From positions 1 through 23,973 of the forward strand of contig JABHUT010000088.1 in the NCBI GenBank assembly GCA_018658685.1: DNA of 23,973 nt. The letters run 5' to 3'. Positions 15,514 to 22,638 of the stretch are shown here, in pieces (position 1 is the stretch's first letter; every line of letters begins with the position of its first letter). Under the pieces are notes generated by a model. It was not told where the DNA came from, searched no databases, and was given only the letters and a program-made list of their open reading frames with translations. This DNA is from Alphaproteobacteria bacterium (GTDB taxonomy: Bacteria; Pseudomonadota; Alphaproteobacteria; MED-G09). A program made the position numbers and the translations under genes.

Positions 15514-15702
15514 TTAATTTTTATATTTGTACAATGTTCCGCAATATGGACAAACTATTTCTCCCTTTCTTCCCATATCGAGATAGGTATGAGGATGATC
15601 GTGAGGAGGCTTTGCGCCAAGACAATTAAATTTTTTATATTTGATTGTTATAGTTTTTTTACCTGAGTCATTTGTCATTTTAGGTATTTGATCGCTTTTC
15701 AT
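15514..15702 (-). CDS. CHCC zinc-finger protein, NDUFS6-like
   Basis: A 62-residue protein carrying the zf-CHCC pattern C27-x8-H36-x14-C51-x2-C54, as in the mitochondrial complex I subunit NDUFS6 and its alphaproteobacterial relatives. By family it may bind zinc and serve respiratory complex I assembly or structure; that role is inference. I chose the Met at 15702 because it falls after the stop of the upstream short-chain dehydrogenase and has a GGA ribosome-binding site. The frame stays open to 15750, but that start would overlap the upstream gene by 32 bp and the added residues have no family resemblance. It ends 9 bp from the tRNA-Leu gene. Confidence 0.88.
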   Translation of the reverse strand: MKSDQIPKMTNDSGKKTITIKYKKFNCLGAKPPHDHPHTYLDMGRKGEIVCPYCGTLYKYKN

Positions 15703-15718
15703 AATTAGGTTTCCATTA

Positions 15719-16495
15719 TTATCGAGGAAGTGATAGATGCATTCCTGCATCTGAAATTAACGTTTCTCCGGTTATATGCTCTCCACCCTCTAAGCAAAAG
15801 AATACAACTGATTTAGCAATGTCGTCAGGTGTTCCGGCTCTTTTAAGTGGTGTTATTTCCTCTTGATCCTTAACTATTTTATTAAACTTTTCTTCACCAA
15901 ATCTATCCAAAAACCAACCTGTACCAATAAACCCAGGGCATACAGTGTTAACTCTTATTTCTGGCCCTAAGGCCTTAGCTAGGGATAAGGTCATGGTATT
16001 TAAAGCGCCTTTAGATGCGGCGTAAGCGATAGATGAACCAATACCAGTAATCCCAGCAATAGATGATACATTTACTACGCTACCGAATTTATTTTTTTTC
16101 ATATAAGGCTCTACTGCTCTTATCATTTGATAAGGCCCTATAACATTTACTTTGTATATATTGATAAAATCTTCATCTGTTAATGCATCTAACTTTTGAT
16201 GATTGGCAAATTTTGTTGTACCAGCATTATTTACAAGTATATCTACTTTTTTAAACTTCTTGATTGTTTCATTGACAAGATATTTACAATCTTCATCAAC
16301 AGAAACATTGGCTTTAAGGCATAATGTTTTAACATTATAATCCTCACAAATTTTTTGAATTTTTTTGGCTTCTACTTCATTTTTTGAATAATTAATGACG
16401 ACATTAATACCTTTTTTAGCCAATTGAATTGCTACGGATGCTCCAAGACCTGCTGATGAACCTGTTACAATTGCTATTTTATCTTTATTTACCAT
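15719..16495 (-). CDS. Short-chain dehydrogenase/reductase (FabG-like)
   Basis: A 258-residue classical SDR. The Rossmann cofactor motif TGSSAGLG is at 11-18, NNAG at 90-92 region, and the catalytic set N117, S145, Y158 and K162 (YAASK) is complete. It resembles 3-oxoacyl-ACP reductases and glucose/sugar dehydrogenases of the FabG superfamily, ending ITGETLISDAGMHL. The substrate cannot be read from sequence. The ATG has an AAGGA ribosome-binding site. It is followed closely by the zinc-finger gene and is divergent from cysE across a repeat-rich 153-bp region. Confidence 0.92.
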   Translation of the reverse strand: MVNKDKIAIVTGSSAGLGASVAIQLAKKGINVVINYSKNEVEAKKIQKICEDYNVKTLCLKANVSVDEDCKYLVNETIKKFKKVDILVNNAGTTKFANHQKLDALTDEDFINIYKVNVIGPYQMIRAVEPYMKKNKFGSVVNVSSIAGITGIGSSIAYAASKGALNTMTLSLAKALGPEIRVNTVCPGFIGTGWFLDRFGEEKFNKIVKDQEEITPLKRAGTPDDIAKSVVFFCLEGGEHITGETLISDAGMHLSLPR

Positions 16496-16524
16496 GTGAA
16501 TCCTTAAATTTAATGTTATATACG

Positions 16525-16584
16525 AATTTATTATAATTAACTTTAATTATTTATAGAAATAACTTTAATTATTTATAATAAATT
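16525..16584. repeat. Nested tandem and inverted repeats upstream of cysE
   Basis: The 18-mer TAACTTTAATTATTTATA occurs twice in tandem, at 16538-16555 and 16560-16577, with a 4-bp spacer (period 22 bp, about two helical turns). The pair is bracketed by a perfect 12-bp inverted repeat: AATTTATTATAA at 16525-16536 and TTATAATAAATT at 16573-16584. The right side covers the -35 region of the likely cysE promoter. The area is extremely AT-rich, which raises the chance rate for the inverted repeat but less so for an exact 18-bp tandem copy. Confidence 0.6.
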
Positions 16585-16588
16585 AGGA

Positions 16589-16594
16589 TATAAT
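16589..16594 (+). promoter_or_regulatory. -10 element of the cysE run
   Basis: A perfect TATAAT 55 bp upstream of the cysE start. No good -35 is seen 17 bp upstream; instead the second tandem repeat (16560-16577) lies there, as expected for a promoter controlled by a bound regulator. Confidence 0.4.
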
Positions 16595-16648
16595 ACTTAA
16601 TATTTTTTAATCGATTTGTTTTAAGTAAATTTATTTGTTGGTGATTTA

Positions 16649-17398
16649 ATGTCTTCCTTAAAAGTGTCTAAAAGAAATTGCCCAATATGGGATAGACTTA
16701 TTACAGAGGCCAATGATGTGGTTAACCGAGAGCCAAATTTAGAGGATTTTTTTCGAAAAGCAATTCTTAGCTTTGGTGATATTGAGTCTTCAATTTCGTA
16801 TGTATTAGCTGACCAGCTTCAGCAAAATGATTGTGATTTGGAAAAAACTCAATCTATTATTTACAATGCCTTAATAGCTGAGCTTGATATCTATGAAAAA
16901 ATATCTAAAGATATTAATACTGTTGTAGACCGCGACCCTGCATGTATAACATTTTATCAACCAATTCTATTTTTTAAAGGATTTCAGTCCCTTCAGGTTT
17001 ATCGTGCGGCAAACCATTATTGGAAGATAGGTGATATCGCAACTGCTTTTTACCTTCAATCTAGAGCCTCACAAGTCTTTGATATTGATATTCATCCTGC
17101 TGCCGATATTGGAAAAGGTGTCCTAATGGATCATGCAACTGGCTTAGTTATTGGTGAAACTTCAAAAGTAGGTGATGGCACTTCTATTTTGCATGGGGTT
17201 ACATTAGGTGGCACAGGAATGGATGTTGGTGATAGACATCCTAAAGTAGGAGAAAATGTTACAATCTCTGCAAATGTCTCTATTCTAGGTAACATTAATA
17301 TTGGAGATGACGTAAAAATAGGAGCTGGGTCCTTAGTTCTTGAAAATTTACCAGCTGGGTGTACTGCTGTCGGCGTCCCTGCTAAAATAATCAAATAA
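16649..17398 (+). CDS. cysE: Serine O-acetyltransferase
   Basis: CysE acetylates serine with acetyl-CoA, the first committed step of cysteine synthesis. The 249-residue protein has the N-terminal helical domain (about 1-140) and a left-handed hexapeptide-repeat domain from IHPAADIG (149) onward, with the catalytic Asp-His pair in MDHATG (D161, H162) and the second His in GDRHPK (H197). It ends at VGVPAKIIK and so lacks the C-terminal tail, ending in isoleucine, by which many CysE proteins bind cysteine synthase CysK. A GGTGA ribosome-binding site precedes the ATG. It is the first gene of a seven-gene run. Confidence 0.96.
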   Translation: MSSLKVSKRNCPIWDRLITEANDVVNREPNLEDFFRKAILSFGDIESSISYVLADQLQQNDCDLEKTQSIIYNALIAELDIYEKISKDINTVVDRDPACITFYQPILFFKGFQSLQVYRAANHYWKIGDIATAFYLQSRASQVFDIDIHPAADIGKGVLMDHATGLVIGETSKVGDGTSILHGVTLGGTGMDVGDRHPKVGENVTISANVSILGNINIGDDVKIGAGSLVLENLPAGCTAVGVPAKIIK

Positions 17399-17413
17399 GA
17401 AGAGAAGTATTTT

Positions 17414-17821
17414 ATGCAAAATGATGAAATATTAATAGTTCAGAATTACCTTAGGGAAACTTTTTCTAATGACGAAATACAAATAAGGAAATCAGACTCA
17501 GATACAAATCTTTGTAATATATTTATCAATAATATTTCAGTTGGAAACATTTTTAGGGATGAAGATCCTGATGATGACGAGATATCGTATTCTTTGAATA
17601 TTCCAATTTCTCTTTCGTCTGACAATGAAATGACTCATAATCAATATTTAATTAAACTTTTCAATAACAATAATATTATACTTAGTGGAAGGGGTTCAAT
17701 TGGTGACTCGCAAGAGGTCTATTTGAACCAAGGTGATGAAAAAGAATACATTGGTATTATTTATAAAGATGATAGTGCGTCTTATACCTTTACAATGTCG
17801 ATTCTTGATTTTGATTTATAG
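17414..17821 (+). CDS. Tandemly duplicated DUF3126-like protein
   Basis: A 135-residue protein of unknown function. Its C-terminus (about 78-135, ending SYTFTMSILDFDL) matches what I know of the short alphaproteobacterial DUF3126 family, often found beside cysE and usually near 70 residues. Residues 12-67 align with the same pattern: YLRETFSNDEI against YLIKLFNNNNI, NIFINN..VGNIFRDED against EVYLNQ..IGIIYKDD, and EISYSLNIPISL against ASYTFTMSILDF. The gene therefore looks like an internal tandem duplication. The protein is acidic and has no signal peptide or membrane segment. It lies 15 bp after cysE and 14 bp before the next gene. Confidence 0.75.
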   Translation: MQNDEILIVQNYLRETFSNDEIQIRKSDSDTNLCNIFINNISVGNIFRDEDPDDDEISYSLNIPISLSSDNEMTHNQYLIKLFNNNNIILSGRGSIGDSQEVYLNQGDEKEYIGIIYKDDSASYTFTMSILDFDL

Positions 17822-17835
17822 GTAATAATTTTAAT

Positions 17836-18372
17836 ATGGCTATATATGAGTTAGATGATAAAAGACCAAATTTACCTTCAAAAGGTAATTATTGGATAGC
17901 GCCTAATGCAAGTGTAATTGGAAATGTAACTCTTCATGAAAAAGTAAGTGTGTGGTTTAATACTGTAATTCGAGGTGATTGCGAACCAATCATTATTGGA
18001 AAGAAAACTAATATTCAGGATAGTAGCGTCCTTCATAATGATTATGGATTTCCTCTTTTGATAGGTGAGGGTGTTACAATCGGTCATCAGGTTATGCTTC
18101 ATGGGTGTACAATAGGCGATAATTCTTTGGTGGGTATTGGTGCTGTTATTTTAAATGGAGCAAAAATTGGAAAGAATTGCCTGATTGGTTCGAAAGCATT
18201 GATTCCAGAAGGTAAGGTTATTCCGGATAACTCTATGGTTGTAGGGATACCGGGTAGGGTCATTAAAACAATTGATTCTGATATGGAGTTATTTCTAAAG
18301 GCTTCTGCCGATCATTATTGTGATAATTGGGAATTATTTAATAGTAAATTAAAATTAATTGAGGGGAAATAA
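17836..18372 (+). CDS. Gamma-carbonic-anhydrase-family protein
   Basis: A 178-residue left-handed beta-helix protein of the gamma carbonic anhydrase/PaaY/YrdA group. The metal-binding histidines are all present at H67, H84 and H89 (the last two with the canonical spacing of five), along with R46 and D48 (RGD) and Q61. The acidic proton-shuttle loop of archaeal Cam is not evident, as in most bacterial homologues, so activity as carbonic anhydrase is uncertain. Hexapeptide repeats run through about 22-140. It sits 2 bp before the enoyl-CoA hydratase gene; in PaaY-type neighbourhoods such pairs support CoA-ester metabolism. Confidence 0.92.
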   Translation: MAIYELDDKRPNLPSKGNYWIAPNASVIGNVTLHEKVSVWFNTVIRGDCEPIIIGKKTNIQDSSVLHNDYGFPLLIGEGVTIGHQVMLHGCTIGDNSLVGIGAVILNGAKIGKNCLIGSKALIPEGKVIPDNSMVVGIPGRVIKTIDSDMELFLKASADHYCDNWELFNSKLKLIEGK

Positions 18373-18374
18373 CT

Positions 18375-19151
18375 ATGGACTATGAATACTCTAATGTTGA
18401 AAAAGACGGAAAATTATGGGTTATAACATTAAATAGACCTGAGAGGATGAATGCTCTTCATTCTCCTGCTCATTTTGAACTTGAAGAAATTTTTAATGAA
18501 TTTTCTACTGACCCCGATGCTTGGGTTGCAATTATAACTGGCTCCGGAGAAAGAGCTTTTTGTGCTGGCAATGACTTAAGGTATCAAGCCGAGGGAGGAA
18601 AGTTGGAAAGAAATCCTATGGGATTTGCGGGATTAACTTCCAGATTCGACCTTAAAAAACCAATTATTGCAGCAGTAAATGGTGTTGCAATGGGGGGTGG
18701 TTTTGAGATTGCTTTAGCCTGTGATTTAATAATAGCATCTGAAAATGCTCGTTTTGCTCTTCCAGAGCCAAAAGTTGGTTTGGCTGCGCTTGCAGGAGGA
18801 ATGCATCGCCTCCCAAGACAAATTGGTATGAAAAGAGCGATGGGCATGATGCTTACAGGAAGAACTGTTGAAGCTCAAGAAGGACTTTCTCTTGGTTTTG
18901 TTAACGAGGTTGTTGCCCATCAAGATCTTATGGACTCAACTAAAAAATGGGCAGAATCAATTATGGAGTGTTCACCGACATCAGTCAGAACAACAAAAGA
19001 TGTAGCAATGTCAGGCTTATCTCATGCTAGTGTAGAGACTGCGATGGAACAAAAATATGATTCTGTTTTAGATTTATTTAAAGGGGAGGATTTTGTTGAA
19101 GGCCCCCTAGCTTTTTCAGAAAAGAGGAAGCCAAACTGGACTGGTAAATAA
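18375..19151 (+). CDS. Enoyl-CoA hydratase/isomerase family protein
   Basis: A 258-residue crotonase. The oxyanion-hole segments are FCAGND (62-67) and GVAMGGGFE (103-111), and both catalytic glutamates of true hydratases are present with the correct 20-residue spacing: E111 and E131 (in LPEPKVG). The C-terminus (FSEKRKPNWTGK) is typical of enoyl-CoA hydratases. It should add water to a 2-enoyl-CoA, but the chain or substrate is not readable. A GGGGAAA ribosome-binding site lies in the end of the previous gene. It is followed after 6 bp by the HCCA isomerase-like gene. Confidence 0.93.
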   Translation: MDYEYSNVEKDGKLWVITLNRPERMNALHSPAHFELEEIFNEFSTDPDAWVAIITGSGERAFCAGNDLRYQAEGGKLERNPMGFAGLTSRFDLKKPIIAAVNGVAMGGGFEIALACDLIIASENARFALPEPKVGLAALAGGMHRLPRQIGMKRAMGMMLTGRTVEAQEGLSLGFVNEVVAHQDLMDSTKKWAESIMECSPTSVRTTKDVAMSGLSHASVETAMEQKYDSVLDLFKGEDFVEGPLAFSEKRKPNWTGK

Positions 19152-19157
19152 TTCTTA

Positions 19158-19775
19158 ATGAAGAAAGTTGAATTTTTTTTTGATTGTTCATCCCCTTGGA
19201 CTTATCTAGCTTTTCATAGGTTTCAATCAATAATTAAAGATGTAAATGTAGATATTTATTGGAAACCAATTTTAGTTGGCGGAGTCTTTAATGAGGTAAA
19301 TCAAGATGTCTATAATAATAGACTCAATCCTAATCCTTTAAAATTTAAGTATTCAAGGAAGGATCTTCAGGATTGGGCTAATTATTGTCAAATCTCAATT
19401 AATTGGCCTAAAGTTTTTCCTTTAAATGCTGTTAATGTTATGCGAGCTGTTATAGCTTCCGAAGCATTTGGTAAACTTATTCCTTTTAGTTATTTGTGTT
19501 TTGAAAAATATTGGTCAAATGGAATTGATATTTCTGATATAAAAGTTTTATCAGAATTAGCTGTCTCAATTGATATCAATAAAGAAGAATTTGAAAAAAA
19601 AATTGTAATCCAAAATACTAAAGATTTGTTAAGAAGCAACACTGATGAATTAATTAAGAGGGGTGGTTTTGGCTCTCCTACTATCTTTATAGATGGTGAT
19701 GACATGTATTTTGGAAATGATAGAATGGAATTGGTTAGACAAAAAATTATAGAAGGAAGTAATGAAAATAATTAA
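19158..19775 (+). CDS. 2-hydroxychromene-2-carboxylate isomerase-like DsbA-family protein
   Basis: A 205-residue thioredoxin-fold protein of the DsbA/kappa-GST class. The N-terminal VEFFFDCSSPWTYLA (4-18) carries the SP motif of HCCA isomerases, with the conserved serine that orients glutathione, and the C-terminal GGFGSPTIFIDGDDMYFGNDR is the typical cis-proline and end segment. True HCCA isomerases act in naphthalene degradation, but most genomic homologues have unknown substrates. With an adjacent enoyl-CoA hydratase and transporter it may belong to a small catabolic unit. It overlaps the next gene by 14 bp. Confidence 0.88.
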   Translation: MKKVEFFFDCSSPWTYLAFHRFQSIIKDVNVDIYWKPILVGGVFNEVNQDVYNNRLNPNPLKFKYSRKDLQDWANYCQISINWPKVFPLNAVNVMRAVIASEAFGKLIPFSYLCFEKYWSNGIDISDIKVLSELAVSIDINKEEFEKKIVIQNTKDLLRSNTDELIKRGGFGSPTIFIDGDDMYFGNDRMELVRQKIIEGSNENN

Positions 19776-20019
19776 TTCAAAAAATTATTGGAAAGCAAAT
19801 TTAAAAATTGTTTTGATTCTTTTATCCTTTTGGTTTCTATCATCTTTCGGTGCGGGGATTTTATTTAGCGATCTGTTAGATAAAATTAAATTAGGCGGTT
19901 TTAATTTAGGGTTTTGGTTTGCTCAGCAAGGATCAATTTTAGTCTTCGTTTTTCTAATTGTCGCTTATTGCATCCTAATGAATAGATTGGATAGAAAATA
20001 TAGAGCGGATAAGGATTAA
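19762..20019 (+). CDS. Sodium:solute symporter small subunit (DUF4212)
   Basis: An 85-residue membrane protein with two transmembrane helices (about 14-36 and 51-73). The pattern YWKANLKIVLILLSFWFLSSFG followed by GFWFAQQGSILVFVFLI is that of the DUF4212 small subunit of VC_2705-type sodium symporters. It starts within the previous gene (14-bp overlap, with a GAAGGA ribosome-binding site), and its stop shares one base with the start of the large subunit, as expected for a tightly coupled two-component transporter. Confidence 0.93.
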   Translation: MKIINSKNYWKANLKIVLILLSFWFLSSFGAGILFSDLLDKIKLGGFNLGFWFAQQGSILVFVFLIVAYCILMNRLDRKYRADKD

Positions 20020-21767
20020 TGGATTTACAGATACTTACATATTTGATGGCTGGTGCATCTTTTGCCTTATATATTGGAATTGCTATTTGGTCTAAAGCAT
20101 CGTCAACGAATGAGTTTTATGTTGCGGGTGGAGGGGTTCATCCAGTGGCTAATGGTATGGCTACTGCAGCTGACTGGATGTCTGCTGCATCCTTTATTTC
20201 AATGGCTGGAATTATTTCATTTATGGGTAAGGATGGTTCAGTTTATTTAATGGGGTGGACTGGAGGCTATGTTTTGTTAGCCCTTCTTCTTGCGCCATAT
20301 TTGAGGAAATTTGGAAAATTTACAGTACCAGATTTTATTGGAGATCGATATTACTCAAAGCTAGCTAGATTTGTTGCCGTTCTATGTTTGATTTTTGTTT
20401 CTTTTACTTATATTGCCGGCCAAATGAGAGGTGTCGGTATAGTTTTTTCTAGATTTTTAGAGGTTGATATTAATACTGGCGTTATAATTGGAATGGCGAT
20501 AGTTTTTATTTATGCAGTGCTAGGGGGTATGAAGGGGATTACCTATACTCAGGTAGCTCAATACTGTGTTCTTATTTTTGCATATATGGTTCCAGCTATT
20601 TTCATTTCTATTTTAATAACTGGTAACCCCATTCCTCAACTAGGTTTTGGATCTAAAATTGTTTCAGAAGATATATATCTATTAGATAAATTAAATAATG
20701 TTTTAAATGATTTAGGTTTTAATAATTATACAGATTCTACAAAATCTAAAATAGATGTTTTTTGTATTACTGGAGCTTTAATGGCTGGAACTGCAGGTTT
20801 ACCTCATGTAATTGTTAGATTTTTTACAGTACCTAAAGTTCGCGATGCAAGGGCTTCGGCAGGTTGGGCACTTTTATTTATTGCAATCTTATACACAACT
20901 GCGCCAGCAGTTTCATCTTTTTCTCGTTTAAATTTCATTAATACTATTAACAATTCATCATATGAAAGTACTCCCGTTTGGTTTAAAAACTGGGAAGATA
21001 TTGGTCTAATTTCTTGGTCTGATAAAAACAAAGATGGGATTATTCAGTATGCACCGGGAAATTCATTGAATCCCGTAAAGCCGATTTTCTCAGATCAAAG
21101 AGGAATTAATGGTGAAAGAATTGTTTCAAATGAATTAACAAAAAATAAGAATGAAATTTATATTGATAGAGATATAATGGTTTTAGCTAATCCTGAAATC
21201 GCAAATCTTCCAAATTGGGTTATAGCCTTAGTTGCTTCGGGAGCATTAGCGGCAGCGCTATCTACAGCAGCAGGTCTTCTGTTAGTTATTTCCTCCTCAA
21301 TTAGTCATGATTTAATGAAAAAAATCTTTAGACCTTCAATAACAGATAAACAGGAGTTATTTTTAGCAAGACTTTCTGCTGCTATAGCAATTGGTGTAGC
21401 AGGTGTATTTGGTATTTATCCTCCAGCTTTTGTTGCTCAAGTAGTAGCGTTTGCTTTTGGTTTAGCAGCTTCGTCAATTTTCCCAGCTTTAATTATGGGA
21501 ATTTTTTCAAAAAGAGTAAATTCATCGGGAGCAATAATTGGAATGGTTTCTGGTCTTTTATTTACTTCATCCTATATTATTTTTTTTAAATTTATATCCC
21601 CAGACCTAAATTTTTCAGATAATTGGTTCCTAGGTATCTCCCCTGAAGGAATTGGTGTCGTTGGAATGGTAATTAATTTTACTTTTGCAATGGTAATTTC
21701 TTTTTTCACAAAATCACCTCCTGAGCATATTATTAAATTAATTGATAATATAAGAGCTCCTGAGTAG
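20019..21767 (+). CDS. Sodium:solute symporter large subunit (VC_2705 family)
   Basis: A 582-residue SSS-family transporter, predicted to take up a small organic acid with sodium. About 13 hydrophobic segments can be seen. Conserved stretches include GMATAADWMSAASF (46-59), YIAGQMRGVG (131-140), GTAGLPHVIVRFF (257-269) and ALSTAAGLLLVISSS (413-427). Between residues 304 and 398 a long hydrophilic loop interrupts the membrane region and contains DKNKDGII at 335-342, an EF-hand-like calcium-binding loop pattern. I believe such a loop occurs in this subfamily. The substrate is unknown; acetate-type carboxylates are typical of related ActP. It closes the seven-gene run. Confidence 0.94.
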   Translation: MDLQILTYLMAGASFALYIGIAIWSKASSTNEFYVAGGGVHPVANGMATAADWMSAASFISMAGIISFMGKDGSVYLMGWTGGYVLLALLLAPYLRKFGKFTVPDFIGDRYYSKLARFVAVLCLIFVSFTYIAGQMRGVGIVFSRFLEVDINTGVIIGMAIVFIYAVLGGMKGITYTQVAQYCVLIFAYMVPAIFISILITGNPIPQLGFGSKIVSEDIYLLDKLNNVLNDLGFNNYTDSTKSKIDVFCITGALMAGTAGLPHVIVRFFTVPKVRDARASAGWALLFIAILYTTAPAVSSFSRLNFINTINNSSYESTPVWFKNWEDIGLISWSDKNKDGIIQYAPGNSLNPVKPIFSDQRGINGERIVSNELTKNKNEIYIDRDIMVLANPEIANLPNWVIALVASGALAAALSTAAGLLLVISSSISHDLMKKIFRPSITDKQELFLARLSAAIAIGVAGVFGIYPPAFVAQVVAFAFGLAASSIFPALIMGIFSKRVNSSGAIIGMVSGLLFTSSYIIFFKFISPDLNFSDNWFLGISPEGIGVVGMVINFTFAMVISFFTKSPPEHIIKLIDNIRAPE

Positions 21768-21789
21768 ATATTTTTTCTAAAGCTCTTTT

Positions 21790-21798
21790 TGATATAAT
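21790..21798 (+). promoter_or_regulatory. Extended -10 upstream of the DUF4389 gene
   Basis: TGATATAAT is a perfect extended -10 in the 72-bp gap after the symporter, 41 bp before the DUF4389 start codon. No clear -35 is visible. It suggests that the DUF4389 gene has its own promoter. Confidence 0.4.
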
Positions 21799-21839
21799 TA
21801 TTGCTAATATAGTCTATTTGATTTAATTAATATTTTATT

Positions 21840-22163
21840 ATGGTTGAAAAAAAGAAATCACAAAGTTCAAATACTTCTGTTGCAGAATCTCAATCATCAG
21901 ATGATAAATTTGCCCTGATTATAATGAATTTTGTTATAGATGCTTTCTATAGTGTGTTTTTTATTGTTCTTGCTTATATGGCTTTTTGGATAATTGTTGT
22001 GCTTTCAGTGCTTGGTTTTATTGTAAGGGCTGTAGGATCAGAGCAACCTGACGATTTAAAAGGCTTTACGAAGAGATTGACATTTTTTATTTCAGAATGT
22101 TTAAATTTTTCTTCAAACAATATCAAAGAAAAACCTTTTCCTTTTGGAAAATTCCCAGATTAA
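21840..22163 (+). CDS. DUF4389-family membrane protein
   Basis: A 107-residue protein with a polar, serine-rich N-terminus (1-24), one long hydrophobic region (about 26-63, probably two membrane helices), and a C-terminal segment ending EKPFPFGKFPD. That ending is characteristic of DUF4389 proteins, whose function is unknown. No ribosome-binding site is clear. The stop overlaps the end of the convergent hisI by 4 bp. It is separated by 72 bp from the symporter, with its own probable promoter. Confidence 0.82.
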   Translation: MVEKKKSQSSNTSVAESQSSDDKFALIIMNFVIDAFYSVFFIVLAYMAFWIIVVLSVLGFIVRAVGSEQPDDLKGFTKRLTFFISECLNFSSNNIKEKPFPFGKFPD

Positions 22164-22636
22164 AGTTTTGTTGGGTTTGGAGCATCTCCATAGACCTCTA
22201 TTGGATCGAATAACTTTTTATCTTCTTCCCACTTTAGTTCTATATTTTTTGAGATTTTATTTTTTATAGGAATTGATCTGTAAAAGCATGACTTATAACC
22301 AACGTGACAACTTGCACCTGACCCTCCAACCTCTACAGATAGCCAAATAGAATCCTGATCATCATCTATTCTAATTTCTTTTACAGCTTGAATAAGTCCT
22401 GATGTGGCACCTTTGTGCCAAACCTTTTGGCGACTTCGACTAAAGTAATAAGCCTCACCTTCTTCAACTGTTTTTATCAATGCTTCGGCATTCATGTAAC
22501 CTAACATTAACACTTCATGGGTTTCGCTATCAGTTGTTACACATGGTATAAGGCCATTTTTATCAAACTTTGGTGAAAGCGTACTTCCTTCTTCAACTTC
22601 TTCAACAGACACTCTTTTATGAAATTTTTCTGACAA
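22160..22636 (-). CDS. hisI: Phosphoribosyl-AMP cyclohydrolase
   Basis: HisI opens the purine ring of phosphoribosyl-AMP, the third step of histidine synthesis. The 158-residue protein has GYMNAEAL, YYFSRSRQKVWHKGATSG and the magnesium-binding acidic cluster IDDDQDS, followed by the zinc-binding cysteines in GASCHVGYKSCFYR. There is no fused HisE domain, so it is the stand-alone form. Its start lies 2 bp after the folE stop, and this folE-hisI pairing is common in Alphaproteobacteria. The stop overlaps that of the convergent DUF4389 gene by 4 bp. Confidence 0.97.
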   Translation of the reverse strand: MSEKFHKRVSVEEVEEGSTLSPKFDKNGLIPCVTTDSETHEVLMLGYMNAEALIKTVEEGEAYYFSRSRQKVWHKGATSGLIQAVKEIRIDDDQDSIWLSVEVGGSGASCHVGYKSCFYRSIPIKNKISKNIELKWEEDKKLFDPIEVYGDAPNPTKL

Positions 22637-22638
22637 TG

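Noticed and set aside
15505..15520. T-run after tRNA-Leu as an intrinsic terminator
   Set aside because: There is no separate hairpin before the T-run, and the T-rich bases are also the end of the minus-strand zinc-finger gene.
15703..15750. Upstream extension of the zinc-finger protein
   Set aside because: It would overlap the SDR gene by 32 bp and add residues without family similarity; the Met at 15702 has a ribosome-binding site.
18375..19151. Enoyl-CoA hydratase missing a catalytic glutamate
   Set aside because: Recounting shows E111 and E131 with the correct 20-residue spacing, so the active site is complete.
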